NCBI GenBank assembly: GCA_032027045.1
Contig: JAVSMU010000001.1
Span: 280,390 to 344,389, forward strand
DNA from: Truepera sp.
GTDB taxonomy: Bacteria; Deinococcota; Deinococci; Deinococcales; Trueperaceae
Length of the DNA: 64,000 bases
Direction: 5' to 3'
The notes under the pieces are model-generated. The model searched no databases and had not been told where the DNA came from. It was given only the letters and a program-made list of their open reading frames with translations. Both the position numbers and the translations under genes were made by a program. Shown here piece by piece: positions 37,410-46,390 of the stretch (positions within the stretch are counted from its first letter, which is position 1; the number at the start of each line of letters is the position of its first letter).

Positions 37410-38189
37410 TCAGCGCTGCAAGAAGCGTTCGGTGAAGACGTCGGCCGGGATGTCCTGGTCGACGCTGAAGTCGGACTGCTCGAGGGTCGTGTACGAACCC
37501 GCGGCCACGGTCTCCATGCGGATGGTGCTGGGGAGGACGTAGTCGCCCACTTGCGAGGTGGCCGAGATGGTGAGTGTCTTCACCAGCTCGCCGCCCCGGT
37601 AGAAGTCGACGCGTTCAGGCACCAGCGTGGCTTCGGGCACCTGGTAGACGATGCGGTCGTAGCTGCTCTCCGAACCCGGCTTGGCCGTGCCCTCCAGCAC
37701 GTAGGTGGGGCCCGGGAGGGTCTCCTTGAGTGCGGAGTCGAAGTCGTCGCCGAAGTCGCCACTCAAGCTCGAGATCTCCTCGTACGAGAAGTCCGAGCCG
37801 AAGAAGGAGTCCTGCTTCTGGCCGCCCGCCACCCGGCGGACGCGGCCCAGGGCCGGCAGGTAGATCATCGTCTCCGTCTCGCCCGAGGCCTTCTCTACGG
37901 ACAGGAAGCCCGAACCGCGCACGTCGGCGGGCTCCAGGAACTTGATGAGCTGCGAGCGGCCGTCGTCGGCGGCCCAGATCTGCATCACGCGGGTGAGCGA
38001 GTGCCCTGAGGCGGCGGTGATGGTCATGCTCATGGTGGCGATCGTCGTAGCCGGCGCCGGTTGCGCCTTCATGGCGTCCACGACCTCTTGGGCCGTGGAG
38101 TAGCGCTGGGCGGCGGCCAGACCCGTGAGGGCGAGGAGCAGGGCCATGGCTGGAGCGAGAATGGAGCGGGCGGCTGGCTTGCTGGTCAT
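37410..38189 (-). CDS. LolA-like outer-membrane lipoprotein-sorting/lipid carrier protein
   Basis: A 259-residue periplasmic protein. Start ATG 38189 is chosen because AAGGAG lies nine bases upstream and a clean signal peptide (MTSKPAARSILAPAMALLLAL) follows. LIKFLEPADVRGSGFLSVE, MIYLPALGRVRRVAGGQK and SFFGSDFSYEEIS are hallmarks of the LolA-like family that accompanies RND lipid pumps. The fold is an open beta-barrel able to hold an acyl chain. It is co-transcribed between the RND pump and the barrel protein, so it probably ferries a lipid across the periplasm. Confidence 0.85.
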   Translation of the reverse strand: MTSKPAARSILAPAMALLLALTGLAAAQRYSTAQEVVDAMKAQPAPATTIATMSMTITAASGHSLTRVMQIWAADDGRSQLIKFLEPADVRGSGFLSVEKASGETETMIYLPALGRVRRVAGGQKQDSFFGSDFSYEEISSLSGDFGDDFDSALKETLPGPTYVLEGTAKPGSESSYDRIVYQVPEATLVPERVDFYRGGELVKTLTISATSQVGDYVLPSTIRMETVAAGSYTTLEQSDFSVDQDIPADVFTERFLQR

Positions 38190-38209
38190 AGGGAAGGTCT
38201 CCTTAGGGG

Positions 38210-40471
38210 TCACGCTTTGGCGGGGGCGGTGGCGGCGGTGGTCGAACCGCGCGGGTTGCGTAGGAACACGAGGCACGCGGCGGGCAGCAGCGTCAACGAC
38301 GCCGTGCCGACCGACACGACGGTGAATGCCATGAGCGAGCCCAGGGTACGCACGGGCACGAACTGGCTCACGACCAGGGCGAGGAAGCCGGCCCCCAGCG
38401 TCAGTGCGGTGAAGAGGATGGAGCGGCCCGACGAGTGCAGGGCCTGGCTCATGGCGGCTTCGGGTGCCAGGCCGGCCCGGCGCTCCTCCATGTACCTGAC
38501 GGTCAGGTGGATGGCGTAGTCGCCCACGCCGATGGCCAGCGCCCCAAGCAGCATCGTCGAGAGATCCAGTGGGATGCCGAAAAAACCGAGCAGACCGTAC
38601 TGCAAGGCGATGGTGAGGAGCAGCGCGGAGATGGTCACGACGGCGGCGCGGACTGAGCGCACGAACGAGTCGATGATGATGACCAAGACGATGGCCAGCG
38701 AGAGGCTGATGATGAAGTCGTGCAGCAGCGAGTCCTCGATGGCGAGCTGCAATGGCGTCGAGCCCGTGTAGCCGAGTTCGGCGTAGTTGCCGAGTGTCGC
38801 CTCACCGGCGGCCTCGATGTCGTCCACCATGCGCCGCAGGATGGCGGTCGGCTCCGACTTGGTGGCGATGTCCACGAGGGCCATCTGGGAGTCGAGGGTG
38901 AGGTACTTGCTCACCTGCTCCGGGTCGCCGGAGAGCTGGTAGAGGAGGAGTTCCTGAGCCACCTCCTCGCGCGTGGTGGGCAGGCCGTCGACGCCGGTCA
39001 GCGTGTGATGGATGGCGCGGAGCACCGTGGCGATGGAGCTGGTGGGCCCCACGCCGTCGATCTTCGCCACCTCCTGCTGGAACTCGAACATCGCTTGGAG
39101 AGCGGCGGGGTCGCTCATGTCACCCTTGACCAACACGACGACCTGGCTCGAGCCCCCGAACGCTTCCTCGACGACCGCGTAGTCTCTCCGCAGGGGCGAG
39201 TTCACGTTGAAGTAGTCGATGACGGCCGTGTTGGGCACGATGCGGGTGGCGCCGACGACGGCCACGACCAGCAGTAACGCCGCGGTGATCAGAATGGGGT
39301 AGCGGCGCTTGTCGACGAAGCGGGCCAGGGCCTCCAGGAACCGCGCGATGACGCCGGGCTGCTCGGGGTCGATGGTCTTGCGAGGTGCCCGCATGAGCCC
39401 GAGGACGGCCGGAAGCAGCACGAGCGAGGCCAGTAAAGTGGTGAGCACGCCGCCGGCCGTCAGGAGGCCGAGGCTGCGCACCGTGGGCATGCCCGAGAGC
39501 GCGAACGTGGAGAGCGCCGCCGATATCGCGAGGCCCGAGATCAGGACGCCAAGGCCCGTCTCCTTGACGGAGATGCCAACGGCCGCCCGTTTGTCGGCGC
39601 CGTGTGCGAGCTCCTGGAAGAAGCGGCCCAACAAGTGAAGCGAGAACGAGCTGCCCACGGCGAGAATGACTACGGGGGCGATGATGCTGAGGGTGCTCAG
39701 CTCGGCCCCTATCCAGCCCATGACACCCAACGACCACAAGAGCCCCACCGATACGGTCATGAGTGGCAGTAGCGCACCCCGCACGGTACGGAAGTTGAGG
39801 TAGAGCATGACGAGGATGAGGAGGGCCGCCAACCCGCCTAGCAGGGGCATCTCCTTGGCGAGCGTGGCGCGCATCTCGCCGTCGATGAGCGGTCCCCCGA
39901 CCAGGTGAAAGGCGCCCATGCCTGCGCCCTGCCAGTCGGTCTGCAGCATGCCCCGGATGCCGCTGCTCAGAGCCTCCGAATCGGCGTCCCCGTCGACTTC
40001 CATGATGATGTTGGCCGCCTGGCCGTCCTCGGCCACGAGCAGCCCGCCGCGGTAGAGGGGCGAGGTCTCGAGGTACTCCCTCGCCGAAGCGATCTCTTCG
40101 GCGGTGGGGTTATCCGGCAGGAGGTCCTCGGTGAGGAGGAAACCGTCGTCGTCGACCATGCGCTGGGCGTTACCGGCACTGGTGACGCTCGTGACGCCCG
40201 GCACCTTGGCGAGGTCGGCGGAGACGCGGCGCAAGGTGGCCACTCCCGCGGGCGTGTAGATGTCGCCCTCCACGAGAGCCACCATGATGCCGTCGGAGCC
40301 GAACACGTCGGATGCCTCGCGCTGCAGGTCGGCAACGCTGCTCTTGTCTGGCAGCATGGCAGATATGGATGCGTCGAGCTTCAGCCTGAGCGCGCCGAGG
40401 CCGAGCACAGCGGACACGAGGGCGAACACCACCACGATGGCCCAGTCGCGGCGACGAGAGCGCGGGGTCAT
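38210..40471 (-). CDS. RND/MMPL superfamily exporter
   Basis: A 753-residue inner-membrane protein with two similar halves, each a single helix, a large periplasmic domain and five clustered helices. The first helix is at residues 10-30; GDYAIHLTVRYMEERRAG and SFSLHLLGRFFQE are the paired conserved loops seen in the HpnN/MmpL type, which carry lipids. The pump is driven by the proton gradient. It starts 13 bases from a palindrome that matches the TetR operator. The carrier gene follows by 20 bases. Substrate unknown; hopanoid or a carotenoid-like lipid would fit the family. Confidence 0.88.
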   Translation of the reverse strand: MTPRSRRRDWAIVVVFALVSAVLGLGALRLKLDASISAMLPDKSSVADLQREASDVFGSDGIMVALVEGDIYTPAGVATLRRVSADLAKVPGVTSVTSAGNAQRMVDDDGFLLTEDLLPDNPTAEEIASAREYLETSPLYRGGLLVAEDGQAANIIMEVDGDADSEALSSGIRGMLQTDWQGAGMGAFHLVGGPLIDGEMRATLAKEMPLLGGLAALLILVMLYLNFRTVRGALLPLMTVSVGLLWSLGVMGWIGAELSTLSIIAPVVILAVGSSFSLHLLGRFFQELAHGADKRAAVGISVKETGLGVLISGLAISAALSTFALSGMPTVRSLGLLTAGGVLTTLLASLVLLPAVLGLMRAPRKTIDPEQPGVIARFLEALARFVDKRRYPILITAALLLVVAVVGATRIVPNTAVIDYFNVNSPLRRDYAVVEEAFGGSSQVVVLVKGDMSDPAALQAMFEFQQEVAKIDGVGPTSSIATVLRAIHHTLTGVDGLPTTREEVAQELLLYQLSGDPEQVSKYLTLDSQMALVDIATKSEPTAILRRMVDDIEAAGEATLGNYAELGYTGSTPLQLAIEDSLLHDFIISLSLAIVLVIIIDSFVRSVRAAVVTISALLLTIALQYGLLGFFGIPLDLSTMLLGALAIGVGDYAIHLTVRYMEERRAGLAPEAAMSQALHSSGRSILFTALTLGAGFLALVVSQFVPVRTLGSLMAFTVVSVGTASLTLLPAACLVFLRNPRGSTTAATAPAKA

Positions 40472-40484
40472 GCGAGGCTCAAGT

Positions 40485-40500
40485 TGGAACGTTCGTTCCA
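40485..40500 (-). promoter_or_regulatory. TetR operator upstream of the RND gene
   Basis: TGGAACG TT CGTTCCA, perfect 7-bp arms. It shares GGAACG-N2-CGTTCC with the site upstream of the TetR gene at 41177-41190. Confidence 0.8.
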
Positions 40501-40548
40501 GATGGGGTTCGATGCTGCTGGGTCGCGGATCATTCTTTCGTGAGCCTC

Positions 40549-41154
40549 CTAAGTGGTTGGGTGTGCGTTCGGGTGAGCGTCGAGGGCGGCCAGTGCGACC
40601 GCCGCGTAACCTTCCAGGTCGTCGCGCGCGCCCGTCACCTTGGCGACGAAGCCAAGGTTGAAGGCGTTGAACAGCAGGAAGCGGGACAGGTGCTCGGGCG
40701 CGGGGCCGCGGCCGAGTTCTCCTCGGTTCATGGCCAAGACGATCAGTTCCGTGACCATCCCCACCAGTTCCTCCATGTACTTCGAGAGGAACGCGAGGAC
40801 CTGGGGCTTCGTGCCGGCCAGCTCAACTGCCGCGCTCAGGGTGAGGGAGCTCACGCCGCCTGCCGAGCTGAGCTCGTCGATGAGCGTTGCCAGTAGCCCC
40901 GCGAACTTGTCGCGGAACTGGCCGGGGCCTTCGAGTGCTTGCCTTAGCTGGTCACGTTCGATCCGCGCGTGAGCTGCAAGTGCCTCCATGAGCAGCTGTT
41001 CCTTGCCGCCGAAGGCGGCGTAGAAGGAGCTGGAGCTAAGCTCGAGCTCGTCGAGCAGTTGCCTGACGGAGGTAGCTTCGTAACCCTGGCGCTGGAACAG
41101 CGCCGCGGCTTTGAGCACCACCTGGTCGTGATCGAACTCCTTCGGCCTCGCCAT
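40549..41154 (-). CDS. TetR family repressor of the lipid-export module
   Basis: A 201-residue regulator. Residues 10-55 form the helix-turn-helix domain (ALFQRQGYEATSVRQLLDELELSSSSFYAAFGGKEQLL), the rest is a helical ligand domain. The operon lies downstream on the same strand, with 77 bases to the pump start. A palindrome before this gene and one before the pump are nearly identical, so it most likely represses both itself and the module, and is released by a lipid or hydrophobic ligand. Confidence 0.88.
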   Translation of the reverse strand: MARPKEFDHDQVVLKAAALFQRQGYEATSVRQLLDELELSSSSFYAAFGGKEQLLMEALAAHARIERDQLRQALEGPGQFRDKFAGLLATLIDELSSAGGVSSLTLSAAVELAGTKPQVLAFLSKYMEELVGMVTELIVLAMNRGELGRGPAPEHLSRFLLFNAFNLGFVAKVTGARDDLEGYAAVALAALDAHPNAHPTT

Positions 41155-41170
41155 CGGGCCAAGGCTAACA

Positions 41171-41196
41171 CATTATGGAACGATCGTTCCGTAATG
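41171..41196 (-). promoter_or_regulatory. extended TetR operator before the regulator gene
   Basis: Core GGAACGATCGTTCC at 41177-41190, flanked by CATTA (41171-41175) and TAATG (41192-41196). The dyad extends over 26 bp with one mismatched pair. Confidence 0.83.
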
Positions 41197-41200
41197 TGAT
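41172..41200 (-). promoter_or_regulatory. likely promoter of the TetR gene
   Basis: On the minus strand ATCACA (41200-41195), 17-bp spacer, CATAAT (41177-41172). The operator fills the spacer, so repressor binding would block polymerase. The -35 matches consensus at four of six bases. Confidence 0.5.
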
Positions 41201-41249
41201 GACACTATCTTTCCGTGAAGGGGTGGCAACCGGCTCCGGCGCAACCCCC

Positions 41250-42002
41250 TCAGCCGGTTAGCTTGTGTCTGAGCCTCTCCAGGACGTCGTCCGGCAGTCC
41301 GTTGGACCGCAGGTAGGCGACGGCCCCGCCGAAAACCGAGTCCAAGTGATCGAGAGCCGGTCCGATGAGATCGGGAGTAGCACCGAGCAGCCGCTCGAAG
41401 TCGTGGCGCGCTATCCCGTGTCGTTCGGCGTCGTCCAGGAGACGCTGACGCAACGGGTCGATCCGGTCGTGGGTTAGAGCGAAGTCGTCGATGATCGACT
41501 GGCGGTCCACGCCCACGGCCTCGAGCAGCAACGCCGACACGAGGCCCGTGCGGTCCTTGCCCGCGGTGCAGTGGTAAAGCGCGGCCCCCGGCGAGTCGGC
41601 GAGCAGGGTCATGACCCGCACGAACGCGCCACCGGCGTGATCGAGTGCCCGGAGGTAGAACGCCGTGATGTCGTAGGGGTCCTCGGGTTGGGCGCCGGCA
41701 TCGATGTGACCCCAGATCTCGACGTTCTGATAATCGATGCCCGCCCGCGAGGCGAGGCTGTTCGGGTCGCGCTCCAGTTCCTGCGGCTGACGCAGGTCTA
41801 TCACGGTCTTGAGGCCCATCGAACTCAAGCGTTCGAAATCGGCCTCGCCCAACTGCATCGGGATGTCGGAGCGGAAGAAGACGCCGAAGTTGGTCACGCC
41901 GTCGCCGGTCACCGGCAACCCGCCGAGGTCACGGGTGTTCAGCGTGCCGTCCAGCGTCAGGAAACGCGCATCTTGAGAACCGGGAGTCACGGGACTTGCC
42001 AT
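41250..42002 (-). CDS. protein tyrosine phosphatase-like (DSP/PTP3 family)
   Basis: A 250-residue enzyme. HCTAGKDRTG holds the catalytic Cys 145 and Arg 151 of the CX5R loop. NTRDLGGLPV and FFRSDIPMQL near the N-terminus are typical of the bacterial tyrosine/phosphoinositide phosphatase group (Y_phosphatase3). It could remove phosphate from protein tyrosine or phosphoinositides. It has no signal peptide. It is divergent from the zinc peptidase and follows the TetR gene after a gap of about 95 bases on the same strand. Confidence 0.87.
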   Translation of the reverse strand: MASPVTPGSQDARFLTLDGTLNTRDLGGLPVTGDGVTNFGVFFRSDIPMQLGEADFERLSSMGLKTVIDLRQPQELERDPNSLASRAGIDYQNVEIWGHIDAGAQPEDPYDITAFYLRALDHAGGAFVRVMTLLADSPGAALYHCTAGKDRTGLVSALLLEAVGVDRQSIIDDFALTHDRIDPLRQRLLDDAERHGIARHDFERLLGATPDLIGPALDHLDSVFGGAVAYLRSNGLPDDVLERLRHKLTG

Positions 42003-42162
42003 CGGTCAATGCTACCGCGCCGTTGCGCCGCGGGTACTCCCGGGCCGCGCGTGTTGTGGCGGAAGCGCGTGCCACTCCCACTTTGGCGGTGTAGCATGCT
42101 CGCCACCAGGCTTCATGCCGGCATGAGCGCCGGTTGGCAGCAGCGACCCCGGGAGCTCGAGG

Positions 42163-42981
42163 ATGAAGTGGGAAGACACAGGACGCAGCAAGAACATCGA
42201 GGACCGGCGCGGGCAACGTGGCCCCGGCAGGGCCGCCGTTCCGCTCGGCATCGGTGGCGTGTTGATCATCCTCGCGCTCAGCGCCCTCACCGGCACCGAC
42301 CTGTTCTCCGCACTGGGCATCACCCCGACTGCGGGTCCGGCCCAGGCACCGCCCAGCCAGGCGCAGATCCAGGCGGAGGAACCACGGGTCGAGTTCGTAT
42401 CGTTCGTGCTAGACGACGTGCAGTCGTTCTGGACAGCTACCTTCACCGCTAGCGGCCTCAACTACACCGACGCCCACCTCGTGCTGTACCGGGAGGCGGT
42501 GGAGTCCGCCTGCGGCGTCGCACCGGCGTCCGCCGGACCCTTCTACTGCCCTGAGGACCAGAAGGTCTACCTCGACCTCGGCTTCTTCGACGAGCTGAGC
42601 AGGCGCCTGGGGGCACCTGGAGACTTCGCGGAGGCGTACGTGATAGCCCACGAGCTGGGTCATCACGTCCAGAACCTCCTCGGCACCCTCGCCCAGGCGC
42701 AGAGCAGAAGCCAGTCGGTGGCCACCGAACTCCAAGCCGACTGTTACGCGGGAGTATGGGCGGCTTCGGCCGAGGGCCGCGGCATCATGGAGGAGGGTGA
42801 CCTTCAGGAGGGGCTCACCGCGGCCTCTTCAGTCGGCGATGACACGCTGGCCAAACGCGCCGGCCGCATCCCCAACCAGGAGACTTTCACGCACGGCAGT
42901 TCCGCTCAGCGCACGCAGTGGTTCAGCACCGGCTACGACACGGGCGACCCCAACGCCTGCGACACCTTCTCGCGCAACTGA
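42163..42981 (+). CDS. neutral zinc metallopeptidase (YpfJ family), membrane-anchored
   Basis: A 272-residue protein. Residues 25-50 form one hydrophobic anchor, so the catalytic domain is probably outside the cytoplasm. HELGHH at about 163-168 is the zinc motif, and the following TELQADCYAGVWA supplies the downstream acidic ligand of this family. FYCPEDQKVYLDLGFF is also conserved. The function of the family is not settled. It ends 243 bases before the sugar ABC operon. Confidence 0.87.
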   Translation: MKWEDTGRSKNIEDRRGQRGPGRAAVPLGIGGVLIILALSALTGTDLFSALGITPTAGPAQAPPSQAQIQAEEPRVEFVSFVLDDVQSFWTATFTASGLNYTDAHLVLYREAVESACGVAPASAGPFYCPEDQKVYLDLGFFDELSRRLGAPGDFAEAYVIAHELGHHVQNLLGTLAQAQSRSQSVATELQADCYAGVWAASAEGRGIMEEGDLQEGLTAASSVGDDTLAKRAGRIPNQETFTHGSSAQRTQWFSTGYDTGDPNACDTFSRN

Positions 42982-43224
42982 CTTACTGGGGACCTCGGAT
43001 TGGGGCGCGGTCCCCCGAACCACTCAGTTGCGACGTAGAATTTGCTTCCTCTGGCTCTCGTCCCTACACCGGGCACGTTGACCGGCTCCAAGCCGAACCA
43101 CTATGCTCGTGGCGAATGCCTCGGGTGGAAGGCGCGGTCAGCCATCTGCCGTTCCGAACCGTCTTCGGTTTCGCGTCCTCGTGCCGCGGAGCCTCGGGCG
43201 CACGCCTGGAGGCCGGGAGGTAGC

Positions 43225-44511
43225 ATGTCCAAGCAGCTATTCCGCAGAATGTCGTTTCTCTTGCTGGCCCTCATGATGGCCGGCGGAGCAGCCCTCGCCC
43301 AGACGGAGATCGTCTACTGGACCCACGAGGACCCCAACCGCACCGCTCTCGAAGACGAACTGATCTTGAAGTTCGAAGCCGAGAACCCCGACTACAAGGT
43401 CGTGCGTGTCACCAACCCGTCCGACCAGATGGGCCAGCTCATCCTCACCGCCTTCGCCGCCAACCGCGGCCCTGACATCTTCAACATGGACATCCCCCAG
43501 GAGTTCCCGTACATCGTCAACGCGCGCGTGACGCCCGTCGATGCGGCGGCTGCCGGCTACGCGGACACGCAGGCGATCTACGACGCCTACCTCCCGGGCG
43601 TGTTGGATCCGGTCACCTACGAGGGCGAGCTGTACGGTCTGCCGCTCGAGGTAACCAACTGGGCGATCTACTTGAACATGAACGTGTTCAGGAGCGCCGG
43701 CCTCGACCCCCTCACCGACTACCCGAAGACGTGGGAGCAGATGATGGACGTGGCCGAGAAGCTCACGATCCGTGACGGCGACATCATCACGCGCCGCGGC
43801 TTCGACTTCCGCTACCCGTACTACCTCAACTTCATGGTTCCCATGGCCGAGCAACTCGGCGGCAAGCTCATCTCCGACGACGGCAAGAGCGCCATCGTCA
43901 ACGATGCCGCCTGGCTGCGCGTGCTCGAGTACTTCCAACAGTGGGGCCCCAACGGCAAGAACCTCGGCTCGCCGACCTACACCGCCGCACGCAAGATCTT
44001 CAACCTCGACAACAACGACATCGGCATGATGGAGTCCGGTCAGTACCAGGCCGCGCGCATCATGCATGACAACCCCGGCTTCAAGCCCGGTGAGGGCTGG
44101 ATGGTCATCCCGTTCCCGCAGTGGGAGGACGCCGTCGCCGACGTGGCCGAGCCCTACTACGGTCACTACTGGCTCGTGAACGCGCAGGCCTCCAAGGAGA
44201 AGCAGGCGGGCGCCTGGGCTTTCCTCGGCTTCCTGTCGCACCACGCCGCCGACTTCTTCGAGCGGGTCGCCATCTTGCAGCCCACGCAGTCACTCGTCAA
44301 CTCCGACCTATTCAAGGACAGCCCGTACTCGGACGTGTTCATGAGCGACCTGGCCAAGGCCCACGTCATCTACTACGGCGAGGATTCGCCCAAGGTGCAG
44401 CAGGTCCTCAAGGATGCGGTCGAGGCCGTCATGCTCCAGGGCAAGGACCCGGCCGACGTGCTCAAGACCATGCGTGAAGGCGTCGAGCGCGCCATGCGTG
44501 GCGAGCTCTAA
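43225..44511 (+). CDS. sugar ABC transporter substrate-binding protein (SBP family 1)
   Basis: A 428-residue periplasmic binding protein. Start ATG 43225, with GGGAGG (43215-43220) four bases before it, gives MSKQLFRRMSFLLLALMMAG, a standard signal peptide ending ALAQ. EIVYWTHEDPNRTALEDEL and the LGLPLEVTNWAIYLNMNVF-like central motif (YGLPLEVTNW) are typical of the maltose and multiple-sugar binders. It leads an operon with two permeases. The ligand, a sugar or oligosaccharide, is unknown. Confidence 0.9.
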   Translation: MSKQLFRRMSFLLLALMMAGGAALAQTEIVYWTHEDPNRTALEDELILKFEAENPDYKVVRVTNPSDQMGQLILTAFAANRGPDIFNMDIPQEFPYIVNARVTPVDAAAAGYADTQAIYDAYLPGVLDPVTYEGELYGLPLEVTNWAIYLNMNVFRSAGLDPLTDYPKTWEQMMDVAEKLTIRDGDIITRRGFDFRYPYYLNFMVPMAEQLGGKLISDDGKSAIVNDAAWLRVLEYFQQWGPNGKNLGSPTYTAARKIFNLDNNDIGMMESGQYQAARIMHDNPGFKPGEGWMVIPFPQWEDAVADVAEPYYGHYWLVNAQASKEKQAGAWAFLGFLSHHAADFFERVAILQPTQSLVNSDLFKDSPYSDVFMSDLAKAHVIYYGEDSPKVQQVLKDAVEAVMLQGKDPADVLKTMREGVERAMRGEL

Positions 44512-44520
44512 GCAGCATCG

Positions 44521-45426
44521 GTGGCCCGTAGGAAGCCCGTAATAACGGTCGCTACCCGGAGGGCTCTGTGGGGCTGGGGGTTCGTACTCCCAGCCCTCGC
44601 CTACTTCGCGGTCTTCAGCTTCTACCCGATCTTCAACGCGTTCTGGTTGAGCCTCCACAGCAAGAACGTCCTTTCGTTGCGCCCGCCGCGCTTCATCGGC
44701 TTGCGCAACTACGTCGACCTGGTCAACTCCGCCACCTTCTGGAGTTCGTGGAAGGCGACCGGCCTCTTCACGGTGAGCACGGCCGTGCCCCTGGTGCTCG
44801 TCAGCCTCTTCCTCGCCGGCCTCATCGCGTCCCGGCTCAGGCTGCAACGCTTCTTTCAGATGTCCTTGTACTCGCCCGCAGTGATCCCGGGCGTGGTGGC
44901 CGCCGCCGTGTGGCTGCTGCTGCTCGACCCGCGCGGCATCGCCAACCAGTGGGTCAACTTCGTGCTGGGCGTCAGCGGCGTGGACCGCAAGTGGTTGGCG
45001 AACCCCGACATGGTCAGGTTCTCCACCGTGCTCGTATATTTCTGGGGCAAGCTAGGATTCTTCACCATCATCTTCATCGCGGGGCTCGGGGCCATCCCGC
45101 AAAGCGTCAAGGAGGCCGCAAGGGTGGACGGCGCCACGGGCTGGCAGTTGTACCGCCACATCACCTTGCCGCTGCTCAAGCCAACGACGCTGCTCGTATC
45201 GATCATGGCCATGATCTTCTGCATGCGCACGTTCAGCACGCAGTACCTCTTCACTCGCGCCGGGGCTCCGCTCGAGCCCATCAACGTGGTGACACTCGGG
45301 ATCTACAACACCGGAATCCGCGACTACCAGATAGGGTTGGCGAGCGCGATGAGCGTGGTGCTGCTGCTCGTCATGTTCGTGCTGGCCCTGCTGCAGTTCC
45401 GCCTCTCGGGAAGGCAGGACGCCTGA
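44521..45426 (+). CDS. sugar ABC permease (MalF/UgpA type)
   Basis: A 301-residue permease of six helices starting with GTG at 44521. The EAA loop is KEAARVDGATGWQLYRHITLPLLKPTT, in the usual place between helices four and five. It forms a heterodimer with the next gene product. The start lies nine bases after the binding-protein stop, and the next gene starts at the base after its stop. No ATPase gene is present; such sugar systems often share an MsmX-like ATPase encoded elsewhere. Confidence 0.9.
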   Translation: MARRKPVITVATRRALWGWGFVLPALAYFAVFSFYPIFNAFWLSLHSKNVLSLRPPRFIGLRNYVDLVNSATFWSSWKATGLFTVSTAVPLVLVSLFLAGLIASRLRLQRFFQMSLYSPAVIPGVVAAAVWLLLLDPRGIANQWVNFVLGVSGVDRKWLANPDMVRFSTVLVYFWGKLGFFTIIFIAGLGAIPQSVKEAARVDGATGWQLYRHITLPLLKPTTLLVSIMAMIFCMRTFSTQYLFTRAGAPLEPINVVTLGIYNTGIRDYQIGLASAMSVVLLLVMFVLALLQFRLSGRQDA

Positions 45427-46323
45427 ATGGCAACTGAAGCCGTGACCAGGGGGCGCTCCGTGGCCACTGTCGTGCGGGGGCGCAGCCTCGTTGAGTCCGT
45501 CCTCAACGTCCTCGGCTGGGTGGTGCTGGTCCTGGCGGTGGCGCTCGTGCTTACGCCCCTCGCCTTCATGTTCATAGCTTCGTTCATGCCTGCGAAGGAC
45601 ATCATGCGGATGCCGTTCGAATGGTGGCCGAAGAGCCTCTATCTGGACAACTTCTGGCAAGCGATCCGTGGTAACGACGGCAAGTTCATCTTCCCACGCG
45701 CCATCTTGAACTCGGTCATCGTTGCCGGCAGCGTCGCGTTCACCACCGTGCTCTTCTCCACCGCCGCCGGTTACGGCCTCACGAAGCTCCGGTTCCGCGG
45801 CAGCAACGTCGTCTTCATGCTCATCCTCTCCACGCTGATGATCCCGTTCGAGACCGTCATGATCCCCCTGTACGTAGTCGTCACGGGGCTCGGGATGCAG
45901 AACACCTACGCGGGCTTGATCGTGCCGTTCCTCCTCAGTGCCTTCGGGGTCTTCCTCATGCGCCAGTCACTGCTCACCTTCCCGGACGAGCTGATCGATG
46001 CGTCTCGCATCGACGGCGCCTCCGAGTTGGGCATCTTCTTCCGCATCGTCGTGCCCAACATGCTGCCCGTGATGGCCGTGCTGGCCGTCCTGACGTTCGA
46101 GCAGCAGTGGGACAACCTGATCTGGCCGCTGCTCGTGGTGCAGAAGCCTGCGCTCAAGACCATGCCCTTGTACGTGGTGACGTTCATGGAGGAGAAGACC
46201 ACCAACGAGGGCGCGATGGTGGCCGTGGCGGCCCTGGCCAGCATCCCGATGCTGGTGATCTTCTTCAGCCTTGCGAAGTACTTCCTCAAGGGCGCCAACG
46301 TCTTCTCGGCCGGTAAGGAGTGA
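45427..46323 (+). CDS. sugar ABC permease (MalG/UgpE type)
   Basis: A 298-residue permease. DELIDASRIDGASELGIFFRIVVPNM is the EAA loop, and FIFPRAILNSVIVAGSVAFTTVLFSTAAGYGLTKLRF covers the second helix region. The N-terminal 30 residues are basic and polar before the first helix. It is the last transporter gene; a HAD hydrolase follows after a hairpin. With its partner it brings sugar across the inner membrane. Confidence 0.9.
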   Translation: MATEAVTRGRSVATVVRGRSLVESVLNVLGWVVLVLAVALVLTPLAFMFIASFMPAKDIMRMPFEWWPKSLYLDNFWQAIRGNDGKFIFPRAILNSVIVAGSVAFTTVLFSTAAGYGLTKLRFRGSNVVFMLILSTLMIPFETVMIPLYVVVTGLGMQNTYAGLIVPFLLSAFGVFLMRQSLLTFPDELIDASRIDGASELGIFFRIVVPNMLPVMAVLAVLTFEQQWDNLIWPLLVVQKPALKTMPLYVVTFMEEKTTNEGAMVAVAALASIPMLVIFFSLAKYFLKGANVFSAGKE

Positions 46324-46344
46324 AGGCGCGCGGCTCACCCCGGA

Positions 46345-46382
46345 CCCGCCGCGACAGCCTGGGTAGCTGCGTCCGCGGCGGG
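46345..46382 (+). promoter_or_regulatory. hairpin overlapping the HAD gene ribosome-binding site
   Basis: Outer stem CCCGCCGCG (46345-46353) with CGCGGCGGG (46374-46382), and an inner CAGC/GCTG stem. The 3' arm contains the start of GGGAG (46380-46384), the likely RBS of the gene at 46391. No T run, so a translational effect is more likely than termination. Confidence 0.5.
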
Positions 46383-46390
46383 AGAACCTC

